A stretch of DNA of 39,733 nucleotides from a virus. Made by a program: the position numbers and the translations under genes. Location of the stretch: positions 1-39,733 of IMG/VR virus record IMGVR_UViG_3300026130_000434. One strand, 5' to 3'. Positions 13,687 to 21,029 of the stretch are shown here, in pieces. Every line of letters starts with the position of its first letter. Within the stretch, counting starts at the first letter, position 1. The notes under the pieces are model-generated. The model was not told where the DNA came from. It made no database searches and was given only the letters and a program-made list of their open reading frames with translations.

Positions 13687-16527
13687 ATGGCTACAGTAGT
13701 ACAAAGATTTGCCGAAGGCGCATATGTTATCACCGCAGATGGTGAAGAGATTCCAGTATATGAGGGTATGGAGATATACCCTGATGACATTATTGTTGGT
13801 GAAGTCGCCACAATAGAAATCGCTGATGAGGCAGTGGCAGCACAAGACCCAGGTGCTGACCCATCAACTATCCCAATAGATGATATTGCCGCATTACAAC
13901 AAGCAATCTTAGAGGGTGCTGACCCTACTCAAGTAGGTGAAAGAACAGCCGCAGGTGCGCCGGCAGCAGGAGGACCAACAGCAGATGGTGGTGGTTCATC
14001 ATTCGTTACGCTTGACAGAAGCGGAGCAGAAGTTGACCCTACTGCTGGCTACGAAACAACTACTTTTAATGCTGAAGTTCAGCAAACGCAAGAAGAACCA
14101 CCAGCGCTAGTTGAACCAGAAGTAGTTGAACCAACACCTGAACCAATCGTAACAGTTACCACAGAAACTCGCACTGATGTTCGTACTGAAACTGAAACAA
14201 AAACAGTGGTCGGTGACGAATATGAAACTGGTCGTACAACTGAAACAAGTAGTGAAACAACTACAGATGAAACTGGTACAACTGTTACCACAACAACTGT
14301 AACAACAATCACATACGATAAAGAAACTAACACCGTTACAACAACCACAACGATTACAGAAACATACGAGCGTGAAGTAACCACTACAGAATATCCAAGT
14401 GGTCAAACAACTGTAACGCTTGGTGAATGGACACTAACGGATACACAGACTGATACTCAAACTGAAACAACAACCACTAACGAACCTCGTGAGCAAGTTG
14501 TTGAAGATGTTGACACTGAGTTTACGCCAGTTGAGCCAGAAGAGCCTACTGTTACTGTAACTAAAGAATACGATGTTGTTACTAATACAGAATCTACCGT
14601 AGAAACTGTGGTTGGTGATGAGTACGAAACAGGTCGTAATACAACAACTGATGTATCAGAAGTTGCGACAGACCGTGGTCAGTTGGTAACAACAACTACC
14701 ACAACTACAACTACAATCACATACAACCAAGAAACAAACACAATCACAACTAATGTAACTACAACGGAATACTATGAGCGTGATGTAACTACGACTACAT
14801 ATCCAGATGGAACAACCGAAGTAGTTAATAGTGAATGGACAATGTATGATTCTGCTACAGACACAAGTTCAACTACAGACACCGTAGAAACACCACGCAC
14901 TGAGGTTCTAACTGATGTAGCAGTGGATGAGGTACGATTTGAGCCTACAGTAGAGACTGTCACAGAGACTAAAGAAGAGGTTGATGTACAAACCACAACT
15001 GAAACTGTTGTAGGTGATGAATATGAAACTGGTCGTACAACTGATACTGATGTAAATGAAGAAACAACAGACCGTGGTCAACTTGTTACTAAGACAACTA
15101 CCACGACTACAACTGTTTCGTACAACCAAGAAACTGACACAGTTGAAACCACGACTACTACCACGACTACATACAGTAGAGATATTACAACCACTACTTA
15201 CCCTGACGGTACAACTGATGTAGTAACAACTGATTGGGAACAAACAGGTCAAACAAGTGATGTTACTGAATCAACTGATACAGTAGAAACACCTCGTACC
15301 GAAGTACTAACTGATGTAGCGGTAGAAGAAACTCGTTTTGAGCCTACTGTTGAGACTATCACCGAGACCAAAGAAGAAGTTGATGTACAAACTAAAACTG
15401 AAACAAATGTAGGTGATGAATACGAAACTGGTCGTACAACTGAAACAACTTCAAATAAAGTAACAAGCGAAGATGGTACAAAAGAAACTACTACCACTAC
15501 AACTACTACAACCGTTTCGTACAATCAAGTTACAGACACGTTAACAACTACAACGACTACCACTACGGCATACAGTAGAGATATTACAACCACTACATAT
15601 CCAGATGGTAGCAAAGATGTAGCAACAACTGATTGGGCACAAACAGGACAAACAACTGATGTTGATACAGTAACAGACACAGTAGAAACTCCACGCCAAG
15701 AAGTACTAACAGAGGATGTGGTTGATGTAAATCTTCTACCAGTTGCTGAAGATGACACATACGAAACAGACGAAGATACACCAGTAAGCGGTGATGTTTC
15801 TGACAACGATACAGACGGTGACGGCACAAGCACATTCTCGTTAATTGGTGAAGATATACCAGGACTGGTGTTTAGCGACAATGGTGAATTCACATATACG
15901 CCAAGTGACGAAGATGGTGACCAGATTGTAACATTTGATTATCGTATTACGGATGAAGACGGTGAATACAGTGACGCTACTGTGACTATTAATGTTGAAG
16001 ATGTACTTGCTCCAGAAGAGCCAGAAGAGTTAGGTCAATGGTTTTTCTCACAAGGAGGCAACGAAGTACAACCTGGTTACGACTATGAGTTAGTAACAGA
16101 TGGCAAGAAAAATGACCACATGGAAATCAATGTACAGAACAAGCAACTTGGTGAGCACCGTGTTGATATAGGTGATGCTGTTAAGTTTACTATTGCGGTA
16201 TCCGGTGATGCTGAATATGAAACAGATTACACATTAAACATGGTTAGTAAGTCACCACAAGTTAATATTGATAGTTGGTCACTTGACAGCGGCACTCTTT
16301 CGGTAGTAATATCAACCACTAAAGATGGCTTTAACTTGTCGGGCAGCACATTTGCTATTGAAGTAACTTCTGTTAACGAAGGCGCTGATGTAGGTGTTGA
16401 GTTTGATATTACAAGTGTAGTACATTATGATGCGAGTGCGAACCAAGACATTGTGATGGGCACATGGGAATCAAACGATGATGTGTTGATTGGATTGATT
16501 GACCCTAACTTTACTGATAGCGTGTAA
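13687..16527 (+). CDS. LapA-like retention-module protein with Thr-rich repeats
   Basis: A 946-residue protein. Residues 1-125 match the N-terminal retention module of LapA-type adhesins: VYEGMEIYPDDIIVGE, then DDIAALQQAILEGADP, then the LapG-type cleavage motif TAAG at 87-90, then GGGSSFVTLDR and VDPTAGYETT. In Pseudomonas and relatives this module lodges the adhesin in the outer-membrane TolC pore until the protease LapG cuts it, under c-di-GMP control. Next come four Thr-rich repeats of about 133 residues, each opening VGDEYETGR, a VCBS/cadherin-like domain (about 678-775, AEDDTYETDEDTP) and a C-terminal domain of about 165 residues. I see no RTX nonapeptides. The protein could be a virion fibre or an adhesin displayed on the host. 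Confidence 0.88.
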   Translation: MATVVQRFAEGAYVITADGEEIPVYEGMEIYPDDIIVGEVATIEIADEAVAAQDPGADPSTIPIDDIAALQQAILEGADPTQVGERTAAGAPAAGGPTADGGGSSFVTLDRSGAEVDPTAGYETTTFNAEVQQTQEEPPALVEPEVVEPTPEPIVTVTTETRTDVRTETETKTVVGDEYETGRTTETSSETTTDETGTTVTTTTVTTITYDKETNTVTTTTTITETYEREVTTTEYPSGQTTVTLGEWTLTDTQTDTQTETTTTNEPREQVVEDVDTEFTPVEPEEPTVTVTKEYDVVTNTESTVETVVGDEYETGRNTTTDVSEVATDRGQLVTTTTTTTTTITYNQETNTITTNVTTTEYYERDVTTTTYPDGTTEVVNSEWTMYDSATDTSSTTDTVETPRTEVLTDVAVDEVRFEPTVETVTETKEEVDVQTTTETVVGDEYETGRTTDTDVNEETTDRGQLVTKTTTTTTTVSYNQETDTVETTTTTTTTYSRDITTTTYPDGTTDVVTTDWEQTGQTSDVTESTDTVETPRTEVLTDVAVEETRFEPTVETITETKEEVDVQTKTETNVGDEYETGRTTETTSNKVTSEDGTKETTTTTTTTTVSYNQVTDTLTTTTTTTTAYSRDITTTTYPDGSKDVATTDWAQTGQTTDVDTVTDTVETPRQEVLTEDVVDVNLLPVAEDDTYETDEDTPVSGDVSDNDTDGDGTSTFSLIGEDIPGLVFSDNGEFTYTPSDEDGDQIVTFDYRITDEDGEYSDATVTINVEDVLAPEEPEELGQWFFSQGGNEVQPGYDYELVTDGKKNDHMEINVQNKQLGEHRVDIGDAVKFTIAVSGDAEYETDYTLNMVSKSPQVNIDSWSLDSGTLSVVISTTKDGFNLSGSTFAIEVTSVNEGADVGVEFDITSVVHYDASANQDIVMGTWESNDDVLIGLIDPNFTDSV
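14212..15730 (+). repeat. Four in-gene repeats of about 400 bp
   Basis: Repeat units begin at GGTGA(C/T)GA at 14212, 14614, 15013 and 15412, spaced 402, 399 and 399 bp. Each encodes VGDEYETGR, a run of Thr codons, YNQETD-type and TTYPDGT-type segments, and a TPRTEVLTDVAV-type end. Units 2-4 are more alike than unit 1, as expected of recent expansion by recombination. Confidence 0.85.
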
Positions 16528-16555
16528 CTAACACTGGTGCAAAAGTATTGAAATT

Positions 16556-16599
16556 TGTCTCCTAGTATAAATATATGTAGGGATATGTTGTAGGAGACA
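16556..16599 (+). promoter_or_regulatory. Late promoter inside a hairpin that hides the ribosome binding site
   Basis: TGTCTCCTA (16556-16564) pairs perfectly with TAGGAGACA (16591-16599), which contains the AGGAG site of the gene at 16605. A consensus TATAAATA box lies in the loop (16566-16573). A late transcript would start near 16579, past the 5' arm, and so leave the site free. T4 genes e, soc and I-TevI are known to use this arrangement. Confidence 0.8.
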
Positions 16600-16604
16600 G
16601 TTCA

Positions 16605-16712
16605 ATGATAAAAACAGTAATAGATTTTTTACTTTCGCCGCCAATAACTGAAATTGTATTAACTATTTTCACTGGTTCTATGCTTATTTTAAGTGGGATG
16701 GTTACACTATGA
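16605..16712 (+). CDS. Small single-span membrane protein
   Basis: A 35-residue protein with one hydrophobic segment (about 9-34, ITEIVLTIFTGSMLILSGMV). It stands behind a late promoter-hairpin control region and overlaps the next start codon (ATGA), so it is very likely real although short. The strict control against early translation suits a membrane-active late protein, such as a holin-like or antiholin factor; this is inference. Confidence 0.65.
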   Translation: MIKTVIDFLLSPPITEIVLTIFTGSMLILSGMVTL

Positions 16713-16894
16713 ATGATTCGACCAGTGAAAGTTTTAACATTATGAATAAATCGACCGATATAATAACTCGGTCGTTAGATACCATTATGAAAATAAATTC
16801 TGTATTAGAAAAATCAGAATATGTAAATAGTGATAAGAAAATACATATTGACAAAAAATATCAGGGAGGTCTTCATGGGCCCGGGCAAAGTTAA
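16709..16894 (+). CDS. Hypothetical small protein
   Basis: A 61-residue, Ser/Thr/Asn/Lys-rich protein that overlaps the preceding gene by four bases and the next by 20. Regular hydrophobic spacing in residues 10-40 (IMNKSTDIITRSLDTIMKI) suggests an amphipathic or coiled-coil helix. It is probably translated from the same late mRNA. Function unknown; it may be a spanin or antiholin-like partner of the short membrane protein before it, but nothing proves that. Confidence 0.5.
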   Translation: MNDSTSESFNIMNKSTDIITRSLDTIMKINSVLEKSEYVNSDKKIHIDKKYQGGLHGPGQS

Positions 16895-17327
16895 GTTGCA
16901 ATTGATAGACTGCGAGATTGACGAAACAAAAAATGGTCACTATGTTAATGGTGACCAAGAGGTATGGCTCAAAAACGGCAAACTACACCGTGAAGATGGT
17001 CCTGCTTTGATTTGGAATAATCATGTAGAAGAATGGTATTATGAAGATGTATTGCACCGTGAAGATGGTCCTGCGCTAACATTTCCAGACGGTACCACGA
17101 TGTGGTATAAACACGGAAGCAAACACCGTGAAGATGGTCCTGCTGTTATTTGGGGCGATAGTTCATGTGAATGGTGGCATGATAACATGGAATACAGATT
17201 TTCAGATTGGTGTGATGCTGTGGGATTGTTGGAAGAGCAAGAAGCAGTATTAATAATGACGTATGATACGTCCGATCGTTATTTTCAAAAGTCTTATGTT
17301 TCGCAAATAAACATGCGTAAAGCATAA
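16875..17327 (+). CDS. HREDGPA-repeat phage protein
   Basis: A 150-residue protein starting at ATG 16875 after GGGAGGT; upstream in-frame codons lack a binding site. It has three repeats of about 24 residues, each opening with HREDGPA and followed by an aromatic-rich strand, a MORN-like beta meander found in many large-phage hypothetical proteins. The C-terminal third is helical. No catalytic motif. Function unknown; binding or structural role is likely from the repeat type. Confidence 0.65.
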   Translation: MGPGKVKLQLIDCEIDETKNGHYVNGDQEVWLKNGKLHREDGPALIWNNHVEEWYYEDVLHREDGPALTFPDGTTMWYKHGSKHREDGPAVIWGDSSCEWWHDNMEYRFSDWCDAVGLLEEQEAVLIMTYDTSDRYFQKSYVSQINMRKA

Positions 17328-17330
17328 ATA
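17323..17330 (+). promoter_or_regulatory. Late promoter box, leaderless spacing
   Basis: CATAAATA overlapping the stop of the preceding gene, with five bases to ATG 17336 and no ribosome binding site between. Confidence 0.6.
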
Positions 17331-17335
17331 ATAAT

Positions 17336-17701
17336 ATGAGATTTAAAGAATTACAAGAGTCCGAATTTAAGGGCCATTCAAAGAAAACCAACTTGGGAAG
17401 AGACTTCAAGGACATGCACACAGCAGTCCAACGAAAAGTAGATGGAGTTGTCGAAATGGCATCTTACGATGGAAATATCGGGTTCATGGAAGTAATGAAA
17501 TTTTTCAAAAAGGCAAAAGATAACGGCGACAATAAGTTGGTATCTAAAGTCAAGAAACTTATTGCCAAAGATACCCCGAATTCTAACAAATACGCATGGA
17601 ACATTATACAACAGTACACTGACACTAAATTAGTCGGTAAACAGTTTGAAAGTTCTATTGCGCAAATGTTTGAACGAAAACTAAAAAATATTAAAAAATA
17701 G
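17336..17701 (+). CDS. Late protein with a capsid-targeting-like start
   Basis: A 121-residue basic, helical protein expressed from a predicted leaderless late transcript. It opens MRFKELQESEF, which resembles the short N-terminal capsid-targeting sequence of T4 internal head proteins (MKTYQEF-type) and the start of the protein at 38617 ([10 protein letters not shown]). Lys-rich composition fits an internal, DNA-associated head protein. The packaging role is inferred from these resemblances only. Confidence 0.6.
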   Translation: MRFKELQESEFKGHSKKTNLGRDFKDMHTAVQRKVDGVVEMASYDGNIGFMEVMKFFKKAKDNGDNKLVSKVKKLIAKDTPNSNKYAWNIIQQYTDTKLVGKQFESSIAQMFERKLKNIKK

Positions 17702-17741
17702 TCAAGTTTTTCTTGACTATTCCTACCTTAGCGTCTATAAT
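17699..17741 (+). promoter_or_regulatory. Hairpin overlapping a sigma70-like promoter
   Basis: TAGTCAAG and CTTGACTA (17699-17706, 17712-17719; loop of five T) form an 8 bp stem at the end of the previous gene. The 3' arm contains the -35 box TTGACT (17713-17718) of a promoter whose -10 is TATAAT (17736-17741), 17 bp spacing. On the minus strand the stem is followed by a T-run, so it may stop antisense transcription. Confidence 0.65.
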
Positions 17742-17794
17742 ATGTAACATAGACATAATGTTCTACAACCTAAACAATATATTTGAGGTAATTT

Positions 17795-18151
17795 ATGATG
17801 GGATACTCGGCTCAGGCTATTACAGATTCACTTGGTCGTATCACTGACGGCGGATTTGACCTAACTAACCTATCACCAGCAGAAGCAGGTGAGCGCATGG
17901 ATCCTTGGGTTCGTGAGGTTACTCTACGGGGAACTACTACTCTAAACGAAGTTCTAACCAAAGACAAATACCTGAAATACGATTTGTTAGCGTCTATTCT
18001 GGTAAACGAAGAAAAAGTACCGCTGGATACTCAAGTACAGTTGCTAACTTCTGGTCACATTAAAGAAATACGCACTCTAAAAAGTAACGGCGAAACTGTA
18101 ATCCGTCGATACCGTTGCAATGGCACTACATATCTAGGAAGTAAAAAATAA
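17795..18151 (+). CDS. Hypothetical protein, early/middle promoter
   Basis: A 118-residue protein with a strong sigma70-like promoter and GAGG ribosome binding site; ATG 17795 and 17798 are both possible. The last 30 residues (IKEIRTLKSNGETVIRRYRCNGTTYL) look like a small beta sheet rich in basic residues, and the middle is helical, as in small nucleic-acid-binding proteins. No family recognised. Confidence 0.6.
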   Translation: MMGYSAQAITDSLGRITDGGFDLTNLSPAEAGERMDPWVREVTLRGTTTLNEVLTKDKYLKYDLLASILVNEEKVPLDTQVQLLTSGHIKEIRTLKSNGETVIRRYRCNGTTYLGSKK

Positions 18152-18181
18152 CTATCATATGTATTAAAAAATACAATCAAA

Positions 18182-18248
18182 AATCACCTCCAAATTGCTT
18201 GAAACTATTATAAATAATATGTACAATAGATAAAGTAAAGGAGGTAAT
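18182..18248 (+). promoter_or_regulatory. Late promoter with an upstream anti-Shine-Dalgarno arm
   Basis: ATCACCTCC (18182-18190) can pair, with one mismatch, with GGAGGTAAT (18240-18248), the ribosome binding site of the glutaredoxin gene. A perfect TATAAATA (18209-18216) lies between them. Late transcripts starting near 18222 lack the 5' arm. Same logic as at 16556. Confidence 0.6.
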
Positions 18249-18250
18249 AA

Positions 18251-18514
18251 ATGATTAAACATGAACTAGACTTTAGTAACGGCGCCGTCGTAGTAGGACA
18301 CTACAAATATCCAAAATGTCCATCCTGCGACAGCGCCAAAGAACTCTTAAAAGAGAACGATATACAGTACACATTTGTACAAGCAGACAAAAAACTATTT
18401 GGCAAGGTTATGGGTGTAACCAAGCAAATTACTGTACCACAAATATTTATCAATGGTGAATTTATTGGTGGTTACGAAGAACTAGAAACTAAACTAAAAG
18501 GAGAAAAACAATGA
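18251..18514 (+). CDS. Glutaredoxin
   Basis: An 87-residue glutaredoxin. It has the active site CPSC at residues 23-26, the cis-proline segment TVPQIFI and the glutathione-binding GGYEEL near the end. It reduces disulfides with glutathione and could serve ribonucleotide reductase or the peroxiredoxin encoded directly after it, with which it overlaps by four bases (ATGA). In some bacteria the same two domains are fused in a hybrid Prx5-glutaredoxin. The promoter and hairpin before it suggest late expression. Confidence 0.92.
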   Translation: MIKHELDFSNGAVVVGHYKYPKCPSCDSAKELLKENDIQYTFVQADKKLFGKVMGVTKQITVPQIFINGEFIGGYEELETKLKGEKQ

Positions 18515-19062
18515 TAGGCAAACAAGTACCACAAGTAACATTTAAATACCGTGTTCGTACAGACGGACATGATATCTGCTACGTAAACCCAGACAATGGT
18601 GGTGAAAACCCTTTTGAATGGAAAGACGTAACAACTGATGATATCTTTGCAGGCAAGAAAGTAATCGTATTCTCACTACCAGGAGCATACACTCCAACTT
18701 GCTCTGCTTCGCACTTACCTAGATACGAAGAATTGTATTCTGAATTTAAAGAACTGGGAGTAGATGAAATCTACGTTCTATCAGTAAACGATACATTCGT
18801 TATGCGTAAGTGGATGATTGATCAAAAAGCAACCAACGTAAAATTTATTCCCGATGGTTCTGGAATATTCACTGAAGGAATGGGAATGCTGGTAGATAAA
18901 GATAATCTAGGTTTTGGTAAACGATCTTGGAGATATTCTATGTTAGTTGATGATAGAGTAGTTGAGAAGATGTTCATTGAAGATGGTAAAATGGATAATT
19001 GTCCGACAGATCCATATGAGGTATCTGACGCAGACACAATGTTATCATATTTAAAATCTTAA
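18511..19062 (+). CDS. Peroxiredoxin, Prx5 type, with a replaced 3' end
   Basis: A 183-residue peroxiredoxin that reduces peroxides. The peroxidatic Cys64 lies in PGAYTPTCS, and [10 protein letters not shown] (about 135-144) and the C-terminal DPYEVSDAD are family landmarks. It probably takes electrons from the glutaredoxin before it. The part from about residue 135 on has a diverged second version at 20055-20198, beyond an inverted homing endonuclease gene. The present end therefore seems to have been brought in with the element. The gene itself is intact and in frame. Confidence 0.93.
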   Translation: MIGKQVPQVTFKYRVRTDGHDICYVNPDNGGENPFEWKDVTTDDIFAGKKVIVFSLPGAYTPTCSASHLPRYEELYSEFKELGVDEIYVLSVNDTFVMRKWMIDQKATNVKFIPDGSGIFTEGMGMLVDKDNLGFGKRSWRYSMLVDDRVVEKMFIEDGKMDNCPTDPYEVSDADTMLSYLKS

Positions 19063-19070
19063 TGTTTGGC

Positions 19071-19099
19071 AATAGAGAGGCTATCTAAGCCTCTCTATT
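19071..19099. terminator. Bidirectional terminator between convergent genes
   Basis: AATAGAGAGGC and GCCTCTCTATT form a perfect 11 bp stem with a seven-base loop. The loop and stem edge contain the stop codon of the minus-strand endonuclease. A TTTG run follows on the plus strand only weakly. Confidence 0.75.
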
Positions 19100-19983
19100 T
19101 GTTCATTTATCCAATCATCTGATTTATTCGGCCAACCCTTTCCTAATTTTACTTTTTTTCTTTTTGCCAAAGCACGTAACTCCACGACATTATCTCTATT
19201 TCGTAATTTAGTAACAGAGTTAGTCATTGCTTCAACTGCGGTCGTCCAAACATTTTCTTGCCAATCTGTGCGACTCTTTGTTTCCAATTCTTTTTGCTTT
19301 GCCTCTGAACCTATAGTCTCCTTCCACAATGGGTCATTTTTTGTGTCGGACACTTTTTGGTTTCTAACCAATCCAACATTTTTCATCCAGTCTGAATCGG
19401 AGTAGCATTCTTTTTGCTTTCTAATTCTCTCTATTCCTTTAGATGCTTTCCACTCAGAAGAATTTACTGTTTCCTTAATTTTTCTCAATGCCTCCTTTCC
19501 AGTAGTTTCTTTCCACAATGGGTCGTTTTTTGTGTCAGATATTTTTTGATTTATATGTAATTGTTTTACTTTCCATTGGTTTGAAGATTTTGTTTCCATT
19601 AGTCGTTGGTATTGTAAGTCTGAACATCCGCCGTCCAATCCATTTTCAATTTTGAGATTTGCCCATATAATCGAGTTAACAATATCGTTTTCTATACTGA
19701 ATCTTATTGCTACTTTTTGTAATGTTATTGGGCAACAGTAAGGTTCAGAGACCCAGAGTAATTCTGGGTTACCATGGTGCTTGATAAAATCTTTCCATAC
19801 TTTGCCAGACCCGTGATAGTTTTCATAATCATCTTGCGTAGTTTTATGGAAATAAAACACACTTGAACCATCATTTCTGATAATTCTTCTTATCATAAGT
19901 CGCGTTGGTTTGAATAATGAGTTATTATATGTATAATTTACTTGACTTTCCACAAGTGTGGATATACTATTATAAATAGACAT
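19081..19983 (-). CDS. Homing-endonuclease-like protein with W-repeats
   Basis: A 300-residue protein on the opposite strand to its surroundings. Residues 34-70 (VFYFHKTTQDD, YHGSGKVWKDFIKHHG) match the YxGSG-K segment shared by phage GIY-YIG-like or Hef-type homing nucleases, followed by a LKIENGLDGG segment. Residues 120-270 hold about five repeats with a Trp and a basic helix (KNDPLWKETTGKEA, KNDPLWKETIGSEA and weaker ones), probably the DNA-reading part. It sits in the 3' part of the peroxiredoxin gene. The start MSIYNS is shared with the GIY-YIG protein at 37713-38411 (MSIYTN), as is the leader. The nuclease class is uncertain. Confidence 0.7.
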   Translation of the reverse strand: MSIYNSISTLVESQVNYTYNNSLFKPTRLMIRRIIRNDGSSVFYFHKTTQDDYENYHGSGKVWKDFIKHHGNPELLWVSEPYCCPITLQKVAIRFSIENDIVNSIIWANLKIENGLDGGCSDLQYQRLMETKSSNQWKVKQLHINQKISDTKNDPLWKETTGKEALRKIKETVNSSEWKASKGIERIRKQKECYSDSDWMKNVGLVRNQKVSDTKNDPLWKETIGSEAKQKELETKSRTDWQENVWTTAVEAMTNSVTKLRNRDNVVELRALAKRKKVKLGKGWPNKSDDWINEQIERLR

Positions 19984-20052
19984 GCTGATAGTTCCTTATT
20001 AACTGTTAGAGTAGTCGGATATTGGCGTATCGCGGGCTACACTTTTATTTAT
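19984..20052 (-). promoter_or_regulatory. Late promoter and conserved hairpin leader, copy A
   Basis: Minus strand: box ATAAATA, then a leader of about 65 bases ending in AAGGAACTATCAGC before ATG 19983. It is nearly identical to the leader at 38412-38478. GTAG-C and G-CTAC plus GATA and TATC can form a hairpin with loop CGCCAA. Confidence 0.7.
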
Positions 20053-20054
20053 CT

Positions 20055-20198
20055 TTCGGCAAACGTTCATGGCGTTACGCTATGGTGGTAGAAGACGGTG
20101 TAGTAACACACATGTTTGAAGAGCCAGGCAAGTCTGACAATCATCCAGAAGACCCATACGGTGTATCAGCACCAGAAAACGTACTAGCAAATATTTAA
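20055..20198 (+). pseudogene. Orphaned 3' end of the peroxiredoxin gene
   Basis: A 47-codon in-frame remnant from [15 protein letters not shown] to the stop at 20198. It corresponds to residues 135 onwards of the intact peroxiredoxin at 18511 but differs in many codons and residues (for example EEPGKSDNHPEDPYGVS against [16 protein letters not shown]). It has no start codon or promoter. It is separated from its original 5' part by the endonuclease gene, and the DoxX gene follows after a normal short gap, so this is the native operon end. Confidence 0.9.
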
Positions 20199-20210
20199 TA
20201 GGAGTATAAC

Positions 20211-20615
20211 ATGAATCAACTACGCATAGCATTAGGCTTATTCTTCGTACTATTCGGTATCACTAAAATCATTCCATTGTTTGGCTTTGGTTACGGTTTC
20301 GGTGGCACCGTGTGGTTTGTTGGTGAAGCAATGGGTTACCCAGCACCAGCATTTATGGTAGTAGTGGCAATCGTTGTAGAAATTCTACTAGGTTTGGCAT
20401 TGTTGCTACCACAGTTCAATGGTGAATGCCATAAGCGTCAACGATTGGCAGCATACGGGCTTGGACTGTTTACAGCACTAGCAACACTAATGTTCCACGT
20501 ACCAGGCATTTCAGGTGAGACACTAACACCAGAAATGACAAACTCGTTGAAGAACCTAATGATTATTTCTGCACTATTCGCAGTAGGTAGTTCAGTAGAA
20601 AACGAAAAATCATAG
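20211..20615 (+). CDS. DoxX-family membrane protein
   Basis: A 134-residue protein with four hydrophobic segments (about 5-24, 45-66, 78-96, 112-128) and the DoxX-like start RIALGLFFVLFGITKI. DoxX relatives occur in quinone-linked and thiol-redox membrane systems. Together with the glutaredoxin and peroxiredoxin it may have formed one redox operon before the endonuclease insertion; it now probably relies on read-through or an unseen promoter. Exact substrate unknown. Confidence 0.75.
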   Translation: MNQLRIALGLFFVLFGITKIIPLFGFGYGFGGTVWFVGEAMGYPAPAFMVVVAIVVEILLGLALLLPQFNGECHKRQRLAAYGLGLFTALATLMFHVPGISGETLTPEMTNSLKNLMIISALFAVGSSVENEKS

Positions 20616-20650
20616 GTGAGTTATTAGGGAGAAACCACGTGGTGTTGTTT

Positions 20651-20677
20651 GGGCGTCTTTTTAGGCGCCCTTTTTTT
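20651..20677 (+). terminator. Rho-independent terminator
   Basis: GGGCGTC and GGCGCCC (7 bp, one G-T pair) followed by seven T. Ends the DoxX transcript. Confidence 0.85.
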
Positions 20678-20689
20678 ACTAAAAAAAGG

Positions 20690-20717
20690 TTGACAAATAT
20701 CCGTGCGGATGTATAAT
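20690..20717 (+). promoter_or_regulatory. Sigma70-like promoter with shared leader
   Basis: TTGACA (20690-20695), 16 bp, TATAAT (20712-20717). The following ATAAGGGTAAGTT and ATGAGAGAG are shared with the promoter at 35763. Confidence 0.8.
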
Positions 20718-20747
20718 ATAAGGGTAAGTTGATGAGAGAGAGAAAAA

Positions 20748-21029
20748 ATGATGAATGTTAAAGCGGGTGATCTGATTAAGTCTTACGATTTTTCTAAAGA
20801 GATGCAGCCTGGTTGTTACATGGTTGGTCTTGTTAAGTCGTTATCAGGAGAGATTGTTCATTGTGAGATGATCAAGTCATTCTTTGACGGTGAAGAATAT
20901 GAACATCCTAACAAAGACGGTGGTTTTCGTACAATGGTACAGGGTGCTGGCTTTTTTGATGACCGTGATACTCGTATTGAAGTTATTGCTACAAAAGAAG
21001 AACTTGAACTTGTAATGGAGGCAGTATAA
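20748..21029 (+). CDS. Hypothetical protein with beta-rich pattern
   Basis: A 93-residue protein following the promoter and a GAGAGAG binding site; ATG 20751 is a second possible start. The VKAGDLIKSYDF opening and alternating strands suggest a small beta barrel. Its stop overlaps the next start (TAATGA). Function unknown; expected to be early. Confidence 0.55.
   Translation: MMNVKAGDLIKSYDFSKEMQPGCYMVGLVKSLSGEIVHCEMIKSFFDGEEYEHPNKDGGFRTMVQGAGFFDDRDTRIEVIATKEELELVMEAV

Larger units (their letters stand above)
18913..20054. mobile_element. Homing element in the peroxiredoxin gene: replacement 3' exon plus endonuclease
   Basis: The element comprises a recoded peroxiredoxin 3' end (from near 18913, left limit uncertain), a bidirectional terminator, a minus-strand endonuclease gene and its late-promoter leader. 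It stops at the late box of the endonuclease (ATAAATA on the minus strand, near 20046-20052). The native gene resumes at Phe-Gly-Lys-Arg-Ser-Trp, 20055. Confidence 0.75.

Noticed and set aside
14079-15893. Long minus-strand reading frames in the Thr-rich gene
   Set aside because: They are mirror frames of ACA/ACT-rich repeats, low in complexity, and have no ribosome binding sites.
20634-20643. Palindrome ACCACGTGGT as an operator
   Set aside because: It is a single copy before a terminator and away from any promoter.
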